Shown here one piece after another: positions 29,101-38,020 of a stretch of 46,106 nt of DNA (position 1 is its first letter; each line of letters starts with the position of its first letter). A program made the position numbers and the translations under genes. The stretch lies in contig CALHGQ010000190.1 of assembly GCA_938030175.1 (NCBI GenBank), forward strand, positions 1 through 46,106, read 5' to 3'. Source of the DNA: an uncultured bacterium (lineage in GTDB: Bacteria > Planctomycetota > UBA1135 > GCA-002686595). Below the pieces are notes generated by a model. That model searched no databases. It was not told where the DNA came from and saw only the letters and a list, made by a program, of their open reading frames with translations.

Positions 29101-31342
29101 TGACGGAGCACGGGGGGTCACGGGCAAGAGCTTCGTCCTCGGGCTCGAAGTGCTCGATGCGGGGGTGCTGCCCAAGGGAGAGGGCGTCGGCGCTCGCTGG
29201 ACGAGCACGGTGAACTTCTTCCGCGTCGGCGACGCGGTGGCGATCTCGTTGGAGGGGCCCCGCGGCCAGTCGCAGCCCTTGCCCCTGCAGGCTGCTGCCT
29301 ACGTGATGGGCGGACGAACGACCCTGAAGATCTCGGAGTCGCATCCTAGCTCGCACTTTGGCCTCTACCGCATCACGGAGGAGTTCCCATCCGGTGTTCT
29401 GGAGGGCGCCGTTTTTGGCGCGGCGCCAGACCGTCGCATCGTCTTCGACGTGGACTCCGATCTCCGCGGCGAGCTGACCTACGAGTTGCGCCAGTTCGAG
29501 AGCAACAGCCTCGGGCCCAAGGCGGCCCAAGGGGGCCTCGAAGAGTCGAAGCTATCAGAAATCCTGAGCGGGCCGGATTGCCCGACGCCGATCGTGACCT
29601 CGAAGCTGGCGGTGAACGTGGTGGCCGATGTTGCGGTCGATGATTGCCGCTTCGACGTGACCCAAAGCGTCCGGATCGATCAAGCCAAAGTGACGGAGGA
29701 GCTGCTTCCAAAGCTCGTCGTTCGGCTGGCCGAGCCGGAGTCTCTGCACTGCATCAAGGTCCGGTTGCGGAGGAACGATCAGTACGCCGAGACCGCAGTG
29801 TTGAAGCTGAACGAGCTTGAGGGCGAGAGTCGCGACGGCGCATGGATCCTGTCCCCCGACCTTTGGGCCGGGATCATGCTCAAGAATGCCCAGTGGGAAG
29901 ACGGGCGCTACGAAGTGCTCGTGACGCTGGAAGACAAGGCGGGCAACCAGTCTGTCCGGGAGGCAGGAGCCTTCTCCGTCGCGGCGCAGCACCCGGTGCT
30001 CGACAACCTCAAGGTGTCCGCAGAGGGGTTCGAGGTGGTGACAGCGAGCTGTCGACTGTTAGACGCCAACGGAATCGCTTGGCCTCCGTCAGCGACCTTG
30101 GTGGTCGACGGGGAAGATCAGCCGATGCCGCTGGTCTCCGAGGCACCGGACGGAGCTTCGGTCCAGGACGCCCAGGTTGAGTTCGCGCTGCCGCTCGATC
30201 GCAGCTGGTCGCGCAAGTCCGTCAAGGTGCTGGTCGCCGTGGCGAAAGCGGACGACCAGACGATGGTGACGGAGCGCGAGGTCATTCTGAACATCGGTCG
30301 AGTTCGGCCCGCCATGTTGGCGACCTTGCCCGCCGGAGAGGAGCTCAAGGGCAGCACCATGCGCCTGATTCGCGGACCCAGCTCGTCCGAGAACTACGTG
30401 TTCGCGGAGGGCGGGACGGGGCCCACGGGGGAGCTCCTCGCGAAGATGCGCGCGACGGGGGTGCCCTACCTCGTGGACGACCGGCCTTACCGCGACTACC
30501 TCGACGAACAGGCGACGTTCTTCCGCACCGAGAAGAGCATCCAGATCCATCCAGACGAGCTGCTCGACTACTACCTCGACGAGACCGAAGTGACCCAGGC
30601 GCAGTTCCTGGAGTTTGTCGAGGCCAACGACGGGTACCGCGAGATTCAGAATTGGCCGTTCCTGTCGAGCATCGCGGACTCACCGACCGCGAAGAAGATC
30701 CAGTCGCGCAGGACCCAGTGGCTGAGCTTGCGCCAGGCGACCGAGCGCGACAAGACGCCCGTGACGGGGGTGCTCTGGGAAGAGGCCATGGCCTACGCCC
30801 AATGGGCCGGCAAGCGTTTGCCCACGCTCCTTGAATGGGAGTACGCCGTGCGCGGCGAAGGGGGACGGATCTTCGCGAGTGAGCCGAGCGACCAGCCGGA
30901 TGCTGCGCGCGCTTACCTCACTCAGGCAGGTGAATTTGCTGAGGTCGATGACCCCGCGTACCGTTCGCCCGAAGGCCTCTATCATCTCGGCGGCAACGTG
31001 GCCGAGTGGACCCAGACGCCGTACTGGACGTCGCAGCCGATGCTTCCCTTCAAGTCGGACAGCGCCGCATTTTGCGCCCAACATGTTAACGGCGGCGTCA
31101 CGATCGAAGATCTTCTGAAGATGTTCTCACCAGAGCGCGGCGGAATTTACGGCACCGGCGGTCCGCTCTTCTTTGTCGCGGGCGCAGGTTGGGCCCCTGG
31201 GGGCGGCAAATGGAAGGGATACAAACTGGTCATGCCTCCGCACGACTACCGCGTCGTTGATCGTCTCCAACTGAGAGAGTCTTGGCAGCTCGCGCCATCC
31301 GCGCCCAGAGTGGGATTTCGCTGCGCGAAGTCCTCACACTGA
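26183..31342 (+). CDS. Giant Ser/Thr kinase with Ig-like region and FGE-like (sulfatase-modifying factor) domain
   Basis: In this 1719-residue protein residues 1-230 are an acidic, probably disordered cytosolic region after a short helical start. The kinase (about 245-585) has LGKGGFGTVY (253-262), K284, HLD at 381-383 in place of HRD, DFG at 406-408 and SPE at 496-498. The 88-residue spacing from DFG to SPE includes an insertion of roughly 60 residues rich in Glu, Gly, Ser and Thr. A transmembrane helix is at about 605-627. Residues 630-1450 are beta-rich with repeated Ig-like patterns. Residues 1461-1716 form an FGE-sulfatase domain (YLDETEVTQAQFLEF, RLPTLLEWEYAVRG, GGNVAEWTQ, VGFRCA) without the FGE Cys pair, so formylglycine synthesis is unlikely and ligand binding more so. 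It starts 26 nt after the protease gene. Confidence 0.9.
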   Translation: MSASLPGSHDSDPIDALVSHVCDQLMEPLELEPSSLGRSVFARKLREAILNPGLSGAEQDIVDGLSNVSQPGDMDRILTARIKRALITACEATGLDSNELANRFARNVVVARGDGVRSTMPDDADLDSLGTLTLTQTISEESLAADELPHVFTNRGGKLEIEQTQDVDVEDKSSRLTDSSAPVDPSRPSATISAGGSEASVPVFEMTGALEALEEHVLEAAPVEAKAKLESLARGDDLIDKTLNGKYLITGRLGKGGFGTVYQAIDLGFAEELGESSGAKVAIKVLNSNIQGSKKAIKSFLAEANRLTLLSHPNIVQWMTFDKTAEGIHYFVMEFLEGRELADILKEEKQLHPMRVGKIMLDVLAALQCAHEVPDGRALLHLDLKPQNVFMLGAAERGAETAKVIDFGIGQNVSNEFADVGQTVAEDTVQGEELLERTIFPAPRGGLSESGTGDATLPEAGRSRPQESEAATGSRLGTSGEGKVRRAKGGTVLYSSPEQCKHLRKDSDIENLDGRSDIYSLGVVGFKALTGTYPFAKKATSLKEAYRQHLAEPPRKVRDVRPKVPRRLAGVVDRCLEKDKERRFQSAAEAREALERAMQPLVSKSFLIAAPVMLLPLIALALYAVFKAPDYDQINYVEIERVAASEDFSGAAGTATRTDSLGGFAGGQALHLALDNLGSTAALGFGGKEAPKGTPELFRGEGPDDPDAKPLGDVILKEMDGRFVFHVLGSEPLPRTDVFVRWSSALQATPPFRLTTTAALPRVPVEFKLKSPEGDEIKLDRGENLLLWADTSHSIEAEVYGDLSRIAMVGFLDHETGERLQLAPLLAKDKATVTLRPKTLPMEAAEQGVAERELQVIIEDRAGRIVQMGASLPVAFTKAASTIEMDSIELIRVENGASEGLAPVPLGTRRNQRVPLTGEVDRIQVSGRLCEWANERSVEVEFTGLGKPQSAKVTDGRFSFSVPYSELGGGEGADGARGVTGKSFVLGLEVLDAGVLPKGEGVGARWTSTVNFFRVGDAVAISLEGPRGQSQPLPLQAAAYVMGGRTTLKISESHPSSHFGLYRITEEFPSGVLEGAVFGAAPDRRIVFDVDSDLRGELTYELRQFESNSLGPKAAQGGLEESKLSEILSGPDCPTPIVTSKLAVNVVADVAVDDCRFDVTQSVRIDQAKVTEELLPKLVVRLAEPESLHCIKVRLRRNDQYAETAVLKLNELEGESRDGAWILSPDLWAGIMLKNAQWEDGRYEVLVTLEDKAGNQSVREAGAFSVAAQHPVLDNLKVSAEGFEVVTASCRLLDANGIAWPPSATLVVDGEDQPMPLVSEAPDGASVQDAQVEFALPLDRSWSRKSVKVLVAVAKADDQTMVTEREVILNIGRVRPAMLATLPAGEELKGSTMRLIRGPSSSENYVFAEGGTGPTGELLAKMRATGVPYLVDDRPYRDYLDEQATFFRTEKSIQIHPDELLDYYLDETEVTQAQFLEFVEANDGYREIQNWPFLSSIADSPTAKKIQSRRTQWLSLRQATERDKTPVTGVLWEEAMAYAQWAGKRLPTLLEWEYAVRGEGGRIFASEPSDQPDAARAYLTQAGEFAEVDDPAYRSPEGLYHLGGNVAEWTQTPYWTSQPMLPFKSDSAAFCAQHVNGGVTIEDLLKMFSPERGGIYGTGGPLFFVAGAGWAPGGGKWKGYKLVMPPHDYRVVDRLQLRESWQLAPSAPRVGFRCAKSSH

Positions 31343-31518
31343 TATCATTGGGAGGCGAGCGTGCATCGCTCCCGGGTCCCAGACCGCCTTCCCGATCTTC
31401 CAAGGGTACTCCTGTAGGAACTCCGATTTCGTTTGGAGAAAGGCCGTAGGGGCCGTCGCGAGCCTCCCCTCCTCTGGAGTGCTCGCCTACTGCCAGCCTG
31501 CAATCCCTGCCTTCTCCA
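31343..31518. other. Intergenic region with a weak hairpin
   Basis: This is the 176-bp gap after the giant kinase gene. GAGCG/CGCTC near 31357-31371 can pair, with flanking GG/CC, just after the stop and could contribute to termination, but no T-tract follows. Nothing else is seen. Confidence 0.35.
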
Positions 31519-33048
31519 ATGACTCACCGTCTCTCCCTACCGGCGTCTATCCACTGGCTGGTGCCCTGCGCCGCCATGGCGTTCTCCTCGTGCGCTTCCT
31601 ACACCACGGATCGCCCGGAGAAGATGGTCGACATGCCCGCCGACTGGCAGCCGCTGCCGTACCACGTGGCAGTCGTTCCATTCGACTCCTCGAAGGTGGA
31701 GGCGCTCCCCGATGGCAAGGATCGCTCCGGCGCGCCGTTCTCGTTCGACTTCAAGCCGCTCAGCGCCGACAGCGAAGCCGATCGCAGTGACTTCGACCTC
31801 CTGACAGAGCGCCTCGAAGGGGTCCTTGAGACCAACGCGTTCCGCAAGGTGACCGTGCTCCCCCGACCGTCTGCCGTCGAGTACGACGCGCTCTTCGCCG
31901 CGGGGCTGCTCCCGAGCTACTGGGTGGCGGCGGCCCGCGAGGCGGAGGCTGACCTCTTGCTCGACATCGACTCATTCAGCTACCCGGTCAAGCCCAAGAG
32001 CCGCGCCGAGCTCCTGAGCTTCGCGCTCTTCCTCGCGGGTCCGGTCGAGCTGCTGTTCCCGGATCGTGAGTACTACTTCGAGGGCGTGAACCTTGAGGCG
32101 TCGCTCTACGACATCGAGGGCCTCGACGCGCCCCGCTACCGTGACCGGCGCCACCTCTTGAAGACGGTCGAGCTGGCCGGCTCGGACGCCGCGGACGGCG
32201 CCGTCGCAAGCGACGCGTTGGCCACCGCCTCGGACTTCCAGTTCGAACCGATCCAAGGCGGCGCGATCCAGGGCACGCTGCGCCAGTTCATCGTGTCGCC
32301 CCCGTCCATGAAGTTCCGATTCGGCGACCGTCTGGGCGGCGGTCCGGGTCGACTGTCGTTCTGGACGTCGGTGTTCATTCCCTCCGCATGGCTCCAGCGC
32401 GACTCCGATGCGTTCGCGGAGCGTCTGACGGATGACACGGCGATCGCGCTGGCCCAAGACCTCGCGCGCGAGATCGTCGAAGGCGACTACGCGTACATCG
32501 TGGGCCCGGCGCGTTCGGCGACCGGCCTGCTCTTCGACGCCAAGACCGCGAACCTGCGCGCTTCCGAGACCATGGAGGGTGTCCTCGAGCTCACCGCTCG
32601 GATTCGGCGCCCAGCCACGGCCTTCGACCGACCCCAGGTGCGCGTGATGGGTCGAACCTACTCCATTGCCTTCCAGGCCGACCCGCTTCCTCCCGGCGCG
32701 GCCCTGCAAAAGATGGTGATCCAGCGTGCCGGTGACGAGACCGTCCTGGGTTCCATGGTGCCTGTCGGCGATTCTTCTGAGGGTTTCGACCAAGCGATGA
32801 CGCTGTACTTACCGGCCCCCATGGAGGTCGGCGCGTACTCCGCCAGCTTTGCGGATCTTTCCCCCCTCGTTCCCATCGACTCCGTTCAGCTCAGTCTCGG
32901 TGAGGACCTCGGCAGCCGCGGCTTCCGCGAGAAGTCGTGGACCTTCGACCTCGCCGCCGTGTACTCGGAAGACGAACTCGAAGCGCTTCAGGCGGGCCCC
33001 GTCTTTGATACCAGCTCGACTCTTCAGGCTCCGGTGACAGGGCAATGA
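31519..33048 (+). CDS. Exported lipoprotein of unknown function
   Basis: This 509-residue protein has a lipoprotein-like signal ending AFSSC (Cys25; Phe at -3 is loose for a lipobox). The mature protein begins YHVAVVPFDSS and continues with a segment (about 50-150) recalling the N-terminal fold of exported proteins that build ABC-type or LpoB/CsgG-like assemblies: DLLTERLEGVLETNAFRKV and ADLLLDIDSFSY. This resemblance is general only. No catalytic motif is seen. The stop overlaps an ATG at 33045 (ATGA), though I prefer a later start for the next gene. The position suggests co-expression with the kinase island. Confidence 0.65.
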   Translation: MTHRLSLPASIHWLVPCAAMAFSSCASYTTDRPEKMVDMPADWQPLPYHVAVVPFDSSKVEALPDGKDRSGAPFSFDFKPLSADSEADRSDFDLLTERLEGVLETNAFRKVTVLPRPSAVEYDALFAAGLLPSYWVAAAREAEADLLLDIDSFSYPVKPKSRAELLSFALFLAGPVELLFPDREYYFEGVNLEASLYDIEGLDAPRYRDRRHLLKTVELAGSDAADGAVASDALATASDFQFEPIQGGAIQGTLRQFIVSPPSMKFRFGDRLGGGPGRLSFWTSVFIPSAWLQRDSDAFAERLTDDTAIALAQDLAREIVEGDYAYIVGPARSATGLLFDAKTANLRASETMEGVLELTARIRRPATAFDRPQVRVMGRTYSIAFQADPLPPGAALQKMVIQRAGDETVLGSMVPVGDSSEGFDQAMTLYLPAPMEVGAYSASFADLSPLVPIDSVQLSLGEDLGSRGFREKSWTFDLAAVYSEDELEALQAGPVFDTSSTLQAPVTGQ

Positions 33049-33170
33049 CCCACGATCCCTCCTATCGCGCGACGCGCGGCGCAGTCCCGAACCAAGCGAC
33101 TGCCCCTGACCCCGCCACGTTGCCCCCAGGCCCGCTCCTCGGCCGCCCTCCTCTCGACTCCTCAGACGAC

Positions 33171-35318
33171 ATGACCACTTCCAACCACACCCAACCGATT
33201 CGCTCACTCGGCGGATCCGCCTTGCTCGCCGTGGCATCCGTCGCCATCGCGGCTCTTGGCGCAAGCTGCGGCGCCGGCCTCGCAGGTGGAGCGAGTGCAG
33301 CCTCGTCCGGTGACGACCCCCAGCCAGAGGGGGCCCGGCTCGACCTCGATGGTTCACTGCCCGTGCTGTCGTTGACCCAGTTCCAGGAGCCCACACGCGC
33401 GAACGAGGTCATCCCCGGGGCGGTCCCGGCGGAGCCCTCCAACAAGCTCGTGCTGCAGTTCTCGGACGCGATCCAGGGCAACTTCTCATCCAACGCCATC
33501 GGCGTGGAGATCAAGCGTCCGGGGGGCGCTTTCATTCCAGTCGAGGTGGTCGAAGCTAGGGCGATGGGCTCGAACGCGGTCGAGGTGACTCTCAGCGGCG
33601 ATACGCTTCACAACAGCCTGTATCGCGTGCGAGTCGCTGGCCTGATGTCTTCGGGCGGCGCTGTCCAGGTGCCGACGACCAACGCGTACTTTGTGGTCCG
33701 TGACGGCGAATGGCAGCAGCCCGAGTTCATTACGGCGAGCGGGGGAGGCTTCTCTGGTGGCGTCACGATCGCGGGGGACCTGGAGCACTATTCGACGCTC
33801 GAGAGCTACGAAAACTACGAAGACAGCCCCAGCGGGCAAGGCAAGGTGTGGGGAGCTTACCTCCTTTCTGCGGAGTTCGGCTCTCCTTGGCTGAGTCCTC
33901 CTCAGGTCTATGGACGCATCGCCGAGGAGCCAGATGAGCGCGGACTGCAGCCCCAGACCGGCTCCCTCGTTGCTTTCGACGAGGTGGGCATGATTCGGGT
34001 TCACGAATCCCATCCCCTCGGCCCGGAGTCGATCAACAAATCCAGCTACTTGCGCGTGGCGGTGGGCCCGTATCTGGACAGCTCCTTCTCGGAGGACGTG
34101 CGCGGGTACCAGTTCGGCCCGACCGTGGAAGTCACTTCGAAAGATGACCCCACGGGCCTCGTGGACCGCCCCGGCGCCGCATTCGGGCCGACGACGGATC
34201 ACTTTTCCTTCAACGGCACCTTCGCTGCGGACGGTCGGAATGTCGCCGCTAGTTTTTGGGCTCTGACCGAGCTCGACGGCAACAACGAGTACACAAAAGC
34301 CAAGGTGTATGCGAACGCTGCAAGTGTCGCGCCCTTCAATGTTGGTGACAGCCTTAGCTCGATCGACTGGGCCGTCTGGGATCCCGCCGTGGAGCTCTCG
34401 GATCCTGGCGAGGATTTCAACTCGTGGCCCCTGCTTCGACAGCTTCCGGATGGACGCGCCATTGCTATGTGGTGGTCCGCTTCGTCGTTGCAGAACGTTC
34501 TCGAAGGGACGATCGAGAAGTACTGGCTCACATCTTGGAGCGCGACGGGCGGCTGGAGCCCTGCTGTCGATGTCTCTCCATCGACGACTGGGCCACTGGG
34601 CATGATCACCGACCTGCGCTACGTGGCGGGCCCAAATGGCACCGAGCTGGTGGTGTTTAGCCGCTCGCTCACGGGCCCAGCTGCTACGCACCTTGACCTC
34701 ACGAGCATGACGTGGGGCATAGAGTCGAGGCCTATGGGGACGACGTCGATTCCTGAATCGCCGACCTTCGCCAACTTCTCCACCCGGGCTGCGGAAGGCC
34801 GGTACCGAAATCTTCTCGGGGACATCCGTCGCACGACACCGAAGGCCACCTCCATCGGCAACGGTGAGTTCATTGTGCGCTGGATCGACAGCCAATCCGG
34901 GGGGATCTTCGCGAGCATCTACAAGCCAGCGACGACCACTGGCATGTCGTGGGACACCCCGGTGGACCTCACCATGGTTCCCGTCATCGATCCCACGGAT
35001 CCGGTGGAGTCCGCCGTCGATCTATTGGTGGATACGAACGGCTGGGCTACCTTGATCTACCGTCAGCGTCAGACTCCGGGCATGGCTTCCTCGCCGTTCG
35101 AGGTCTATGCGCGCCGCGCGAACCTCGCAGTGAACAGCGCAGGCGCGTCCGCTTTCGCCACGGCCTCGACGGAAGTGCGAGTCAGCCGAGAGGGAGATAG
35201 CGTGTCGTTCCCGTCGGCGTCCAACGTGCACTCCTCTGGCGCATTCAGTGTCGTCTGGAGCTTTCAATCGCAGTCTAGCGGGAGCGGAGTTGGCTCCTCG
35301 TTGGCTCGTTTCCGGTAG
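33171..35318 (+). CDS. Large exported lipoprotein with Ig-like N-terminal part
   Basis: The 715-residue protein starts at the ATG at 33171; this gives an N-terminal hydrophobic signal (17-31) and Cys33 in LGASC. An in-frame ATG at 33045, overlapping the previous stop, would put 42 polar residues in front of the signal. Residues 60-180 (KLVLQFSDAIQGNF, SLYRVRVAGLMS) resemble the bacterial Ig-like domains of surface proteins. The rest (180-715) has repeated W- and GN-containing beta strands that suggest a propeller-like fold (ATFWALTELDG-type blades), but I cannot assign a family. No enzyme motif is visible. It precedes the ECF sigma gene by 66 bp. Confidence 0.7.
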   Translation: MTTSNHTQPIRSLGGSALLAVASVAIAALGASCGAGLAGGASAASSGDDPQPEGARLDLDGSLPVLSLTQFQEPTRANEVIPGAVPAEPSNKLVLQFSDAIQGNFSSNAIGVEIKRPGGAFIPVEVVEARAMGSNAVEVTLSGDTLHNSLYRVRVAGLMSSGGAVQVPTTNAYFVVRDGEWQQPEFITASGGGFSGGVTIAGDLEHYSTLESYENYEDSPSGQGKVWGAYLLSAEFGSPWLSPPQVYGRIAEEPDERGLQPQTGSLVAFDEVGMIRVHESHPLGPESINKSSYLRVAVGPYLDSSFSEDVRGYQFGPTVEVTSKDDPTGLVDRPGAAFGPTTDHFSFNGTFAADGRNVAASFWALTELDGNNEYTKAKVYANAASVAPFNVGDSLSSIDWAVWDPAVELSDPGEDFNSWPLLRQLPDGRAIAMWWSASSLQNVLEGTIEKYWLTSWSATGGWSPAVDVSPSTTGPLGMITDLRYVAGPNGTELVVFSRSLTGPAATHLDLTSMTWGIESRPMGTTSIPESPTFANFSTRAAEGRYRNLLGDIRRTTPKATSIGNGEFIVRWIDSQSGGIFASIYKPATTTGMSWDTPVDLTMVPVIDPTDPVESAVDLLVDTNGWATLIYRQRQTPGMASSPFEVYARRANLAVNSAGASAFATASTEVRVSREGDSVSFPSASNVHSSGAFSVVWSFQSQSSGSGVGSSLARFR

Positions 35319-35384
35319 TTACCTGAAGGACTGATTCTCTTTCGCTGCCCCCCCTGCATCTCTCGCCTGCCGCGAACCGCTGCC

Positions 35385-36062
35385 ATGACCGAAGAGTCCG
35401 AAGAACTTGTAGATCCGCTCGAGCAAACGTTCGACGGCAGGCCAGCGCTTAGCGGCATCATGCCCGTTGCGGAGCGCGCGCAAGCCGGCGACGCGGAAGC
35501 GCTGAACCAGCTGTTCCAGCACTTCCAAGAGCCGCTGCGCCGCATCGTGCGCATGCGCCTTGGAAAGCAGCTCCGTCACGCGAGCCAAATGGACTCGATG
35601 GACTTCGTCCAGAACACGTTCGTGAAGGCCCACGACAAGTTCGGCGCGTTCGAGCTGCGGCACGAGTCGGGGATCATCGCGTGGCTCGCTCGCATCGCCG
35701 AGCGCCAAATCAGCGACGCCCATTCCCACGCCAACGCCAGCAAGCGGGATCACAGCCGCCTGGCCCGTCTCGACGATCTTTTGGGTTTTAGTGACAGCAG
35801 CTTCGACCCCGCTTCGGATGAAACGCTGCCCGAGGGCCGTGCGTGGCGCGAAGAAATGCGCGGCATCGTTGATGAGTGCGTAGAAGAGCTGAACGACGAG
35901 TACCGCGAGATGATCCTCCTGCGCGACTACGCGCAAGCGGACTGGGCCACCATCGTGGAGGCCACCGGCGCACCGACCACGGGTGCGGCTCAAACCAAGC
36001 ACGTCCGCGCCCGCGCGGCACTGTCCGTCAAGATGGCGCGACGCTTCCCCGACGGCTTCTAA
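35385..36062 (+). CDS. ECF-type RNA polymerase sigma factor
   Basis: This 225-residue protein has the sigma-70 two-domain layout. Region 2 (about 45-110) includes LFQHFQEPLRRIV, MDFVQNTFVKAHDKF and WLARIAERQISDA. A linker of about 40 residues follows, then region 4 (about 160-215), with LNDEYREMILLRDY and IVEATGAPTTGAAQTKHVRARAAL as the helix-turn-helix. This is the planctomycetal ECF style often coded beside Ser/Thr kinases. No anti-sigma factor is adjacent; instead an FHA protein gene follows after 12 nt, so control by phosphorylation through an FHA partner is a reasonable inference. Confidence 0.88.
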   Translation: MTEESEELVDPLEQTFDGRPALSGIMPVAERAQAGDAEALNQLFQHFQEPLRRIVRMRLGKQLRHASQMDSMDFVQNTFVKAHDKFGAFELRHESGIIAWLARIAERQISDAHSHANASKRDHSRLARLDDLLGFSDSSFDPASDETLPEGRAWREEMRGIVDECVEELNDEYREMILLRDYAQADWATIVEATGAPTTGAAQTKHVRARAALSVKMARRFPDGF

Positions 36063-36074
36063 CCGGCTGGTCCC

Positions 36075-37949
36075 ATGTCCAAAGACGCAAAACGAACCAC
36101 GACGACCGCTGACGGTATTTCGATCAGCTCGAGCACCGCCAGCTTCGGACACATCAGTCGGGCGGAGTCGACGGCGGCTCCCAGGTCCGTTGCCGCACTG
36201 TCCGAGCTCAAGGTGACCCTGGAGGTGGGCGGCAAGGAGCCCATGCGCCGGACGTTCGGCCCAGGCGAGGTCCTCGTGGGGCGCCGGCCCAGCAACGACC
36301 TTGTCATCGACGGGGAAGGGCTCAAGGTGGTCTCGGGCTTCCACCTGCGCTTCGCGTTCGAGAGCGGACGCTGGTGCATAGAGGACAAGAACTCTACGAA
36401 CGGTACGTACATCAACGGTCTTCGCACCAAGGGCCTTCAGGCCGTGCGTGACGGCGACGTGGTCGAGCTGGGTCGCCCTCGCAAGCAAGGGACGTACCGG
36501 GCGGTCAAGCTGACGCTGGGTCTGACCGGTGCCGCGGCAGCCCAGGCCACCGCGGACTTCTTGCCCCCGAAAGACGCGAAGGGTCCGAAGAAGGCCGCCG
36601 AGACGCCGAAGACGGCTGCGAAGGCGCCGACCGTGCCGCCTGCACCCCCGACGGTGGTAGCTGCACCCGACAAGGTTCCTTCGAAGGCGTCCGTGAATGG
36701 GTCGGCGAGCAAGCCTTCGAACGGGTCGGTCAACGGGCCAGCGAGTGGACCAGCCAACGAACCAGCGAAGACGCTCGAAACGGCCACCAACGGCGTCAAG
36801 GCCAACGGCAGTGGGCCCACCAACGGGGCGCCGGTCAAGGAGCCAAAAGGGCCTTCGAAGCCCGCCCAGCCGAGCCCTCCGAAGGGGAAGCAGAAAGCCG
36901 CGGAGCCAGCACCGACGCTGAACATGCCGGCTCCGAAGTCAAAGGGCGCATCGGTCTCCTCGGTGTCTCCTCCCGCGGCTTCCGCCCCGGCGGCAGCCAA
37001 GAAAGTGCCCGCCGTTCACCCGAGCGGGATCCGCGCGCTCATCGGCCAGGTCCAGGACAAGAGCCGACGCCTCGGCGAAGTGTCCTACCGCCTCGACGCC
37101 TACGTCGACGACCTCGCCTCTGCGGCCGTCGAGCGCCACGTCGCGCTCGGGATCGCCGACGTGCCCGGCGGCACCGCTGTCATCGACCTGATCGCCAAGG
37201 AGGAGCGGCTGAACGCAACGCTGAAGTCGCTGGAGACCGAGCTCCCCAACGTTCGAGCACGTCTTGTGGACGAGCTCACCCCGCTGGAACGCATCGCTGG
37301 CGAAAGGAAGGAAGCCTCCGACCAGGCCGCCGCTCAGTTCAAGCGATCGGCCAAGCGTCGCGACGAGGGCCTCGCGGCCCTCAAGGCGGCCTTCACCGAC
37401 GCGACGTCTGCACTGCGCACGACCCTCGCCCCGGTGACGGAAGTGATGGACGAGACGCGCGGGGCCGAGCTCAGCGCTTCCCCGGAAGCCTCACTGGATC
37501 CGGCAACCGACGAACCCGTTTGGAAGTTCTGGTCGGTGGCTCTCCAGAGCGGCCTCGAGGAGATCAATGCGCGGCAAGAAGAGCTCGGCGCCATCCGCGC
37601 TGAAGCTGCCGACGCCGACGATCTTGCGAAGACCGCCCAAGCCGAGGCGAAGGACGCCGAGGCCAAGTGGACAGAGGCCCGCAAAGAAGCCGACGACCGG
37701 CGCATCGCCATCGAAGCGAGCGTGACCGAGAAGGAAGCGATCTTCACCGGAACCACCGCCGAGATCGGTGCGGTGCGGGACTCGATGGGCGCGACAGCGA
37801 AGGAGTTCATCCTGAGCATCCTCGGCGCGCCTGAGAGCGCCGCAGGTAGCCTCGGTTCCCTGGCCGGCATGAAGGACGCGCGCCAGCTCTTCCAAGAGGT
37901 GGAGGTGCTGCGACAAGAGCTCTCCGACCTCGAGTCTGGCGCGTACTAG
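36075..37949 (+). CDS. FHA protein with low-complexity linker and coiled-coil C-terminus
   Basis: This is a 624-residue cytosolic protein. The FHA domain (about 45-150) has VGRR at 68, S87-G-F-H90 and STNGTYING from 107. Residues 155-315 are low complexity, rich in Pro, Ala and Lys with repeated Asn-Gly steps (NGSASKPSNGSVNGPASG), as in a flexible tether. Residues 320-620 are strongly helical and charged (LIAKEERLNATLKSLE, TAQAEAKDAEAKWTEARKEA), which predicts a coiled coil. No transmembrane helix is seen. It would act as a phosphothreonine-dependent scaffold; co-transcription with the ECF sigma gene 12 nt upstream suggests that the sigma factor or its regulator is a partner. Confidence 0.85.
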   Translation: MSKDAKRTTTTADGISISSSTASFGHISRAESTAAPRSVAALSELKVTLEVGGKEPMRRTFGPGEVLVGRRPSNDLVIDGEGLKVVSGFHLRFAFESGRWCIEDKNSTNGTYINGLRTKGLQAVRDGDVVELGRPRKQGTYRAVKLTLGLTGAAAAQATADFLPPKDAKGPKKAAETPKTAAKAPTVPPAPPTVVAAPDKVPSKASVNGSASKPSNGSVNGPASGPANEPAKTLETATNGVKANGSGPTNGAPVKEPKGPSKPAQPSPPKGKQKAAEPAPTLNMPAPKSKGASVSSVSPPAASAPAAAKKVPAVHPSGIRALIGQVQDKSRRLGEVSYRLDAYVDDLASAAVERHVALGIADVPGGTAVIDLIAKEERLNATLKSLETELPNVRARLVDELTPLERIAGERKEASDQAAAQFKRSAKRRDEGLAALKAAFTDATSALRTTLAPVTEVMDETRGAELSASPEASLDPATDEPVWKFWSVALQSGLEEINARQEELGAIRAEAADADDLAKTAQAEAKDAEAKWTEARKEADDRRIAIEASVTEKEAIFTGTTAEIGAVRDSMGATAKEFILSILGAPESAAGSLGSLAGMKDARQLFQEVEVLRQELSDLESGAY

Positions 37950-37982
37950 CGGCCTGGTTCTTCGAGCGCGGGTCAGCGACGG

Positions 37983-38008
37983 GCGCGCTGCGGCTGGGCA
38001 CAGCGCGC
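37983..38008 (+). terminator. Hairpin after the FHA-coiled-coil gene
   Basis: GCGCGCTG (37983-37990) pairs perfectly with CAGCGCGC (38001-38008) around a 10-nt loop, starting 34 nt past the stop at 37949. No T-tract follows, so termination is only suggested. Confidence 0.45.
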
Positions 38009-38020
38009 AAGGGTTCGGAC

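Noticed and set aside
33045-33170. Earlier start for the lipoprotein at 33045, overlapping the previous stop as ATGA
   Set aside because: It would place 42 polar residues before the lipoprotein signal. The overlap is attractive for coupling but the signal peptide decides for 33171.
33486-34895. Long leftward open frame (469 codons) inside the lipoprotein gene
   Set aside because: Arg/His-rich antisense translation with no domain; the sense strand has a signal peptide and beta-rich content.
35319-36488. Leftward open frame (389 codons) covering the ECF sigma gene
   Set aside because: Antisense of a clear sigma factor and of the start of the FHA gene; it shows no motif of its own.
36675-36780. 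Repetitive stretch that could suggest a CRISPR-like or satellite array
   Set aside because: It is coding low complexity (Asn-Gly, Pro-Ala steps) in the FHA protein linker, with irregular units and no spacers.
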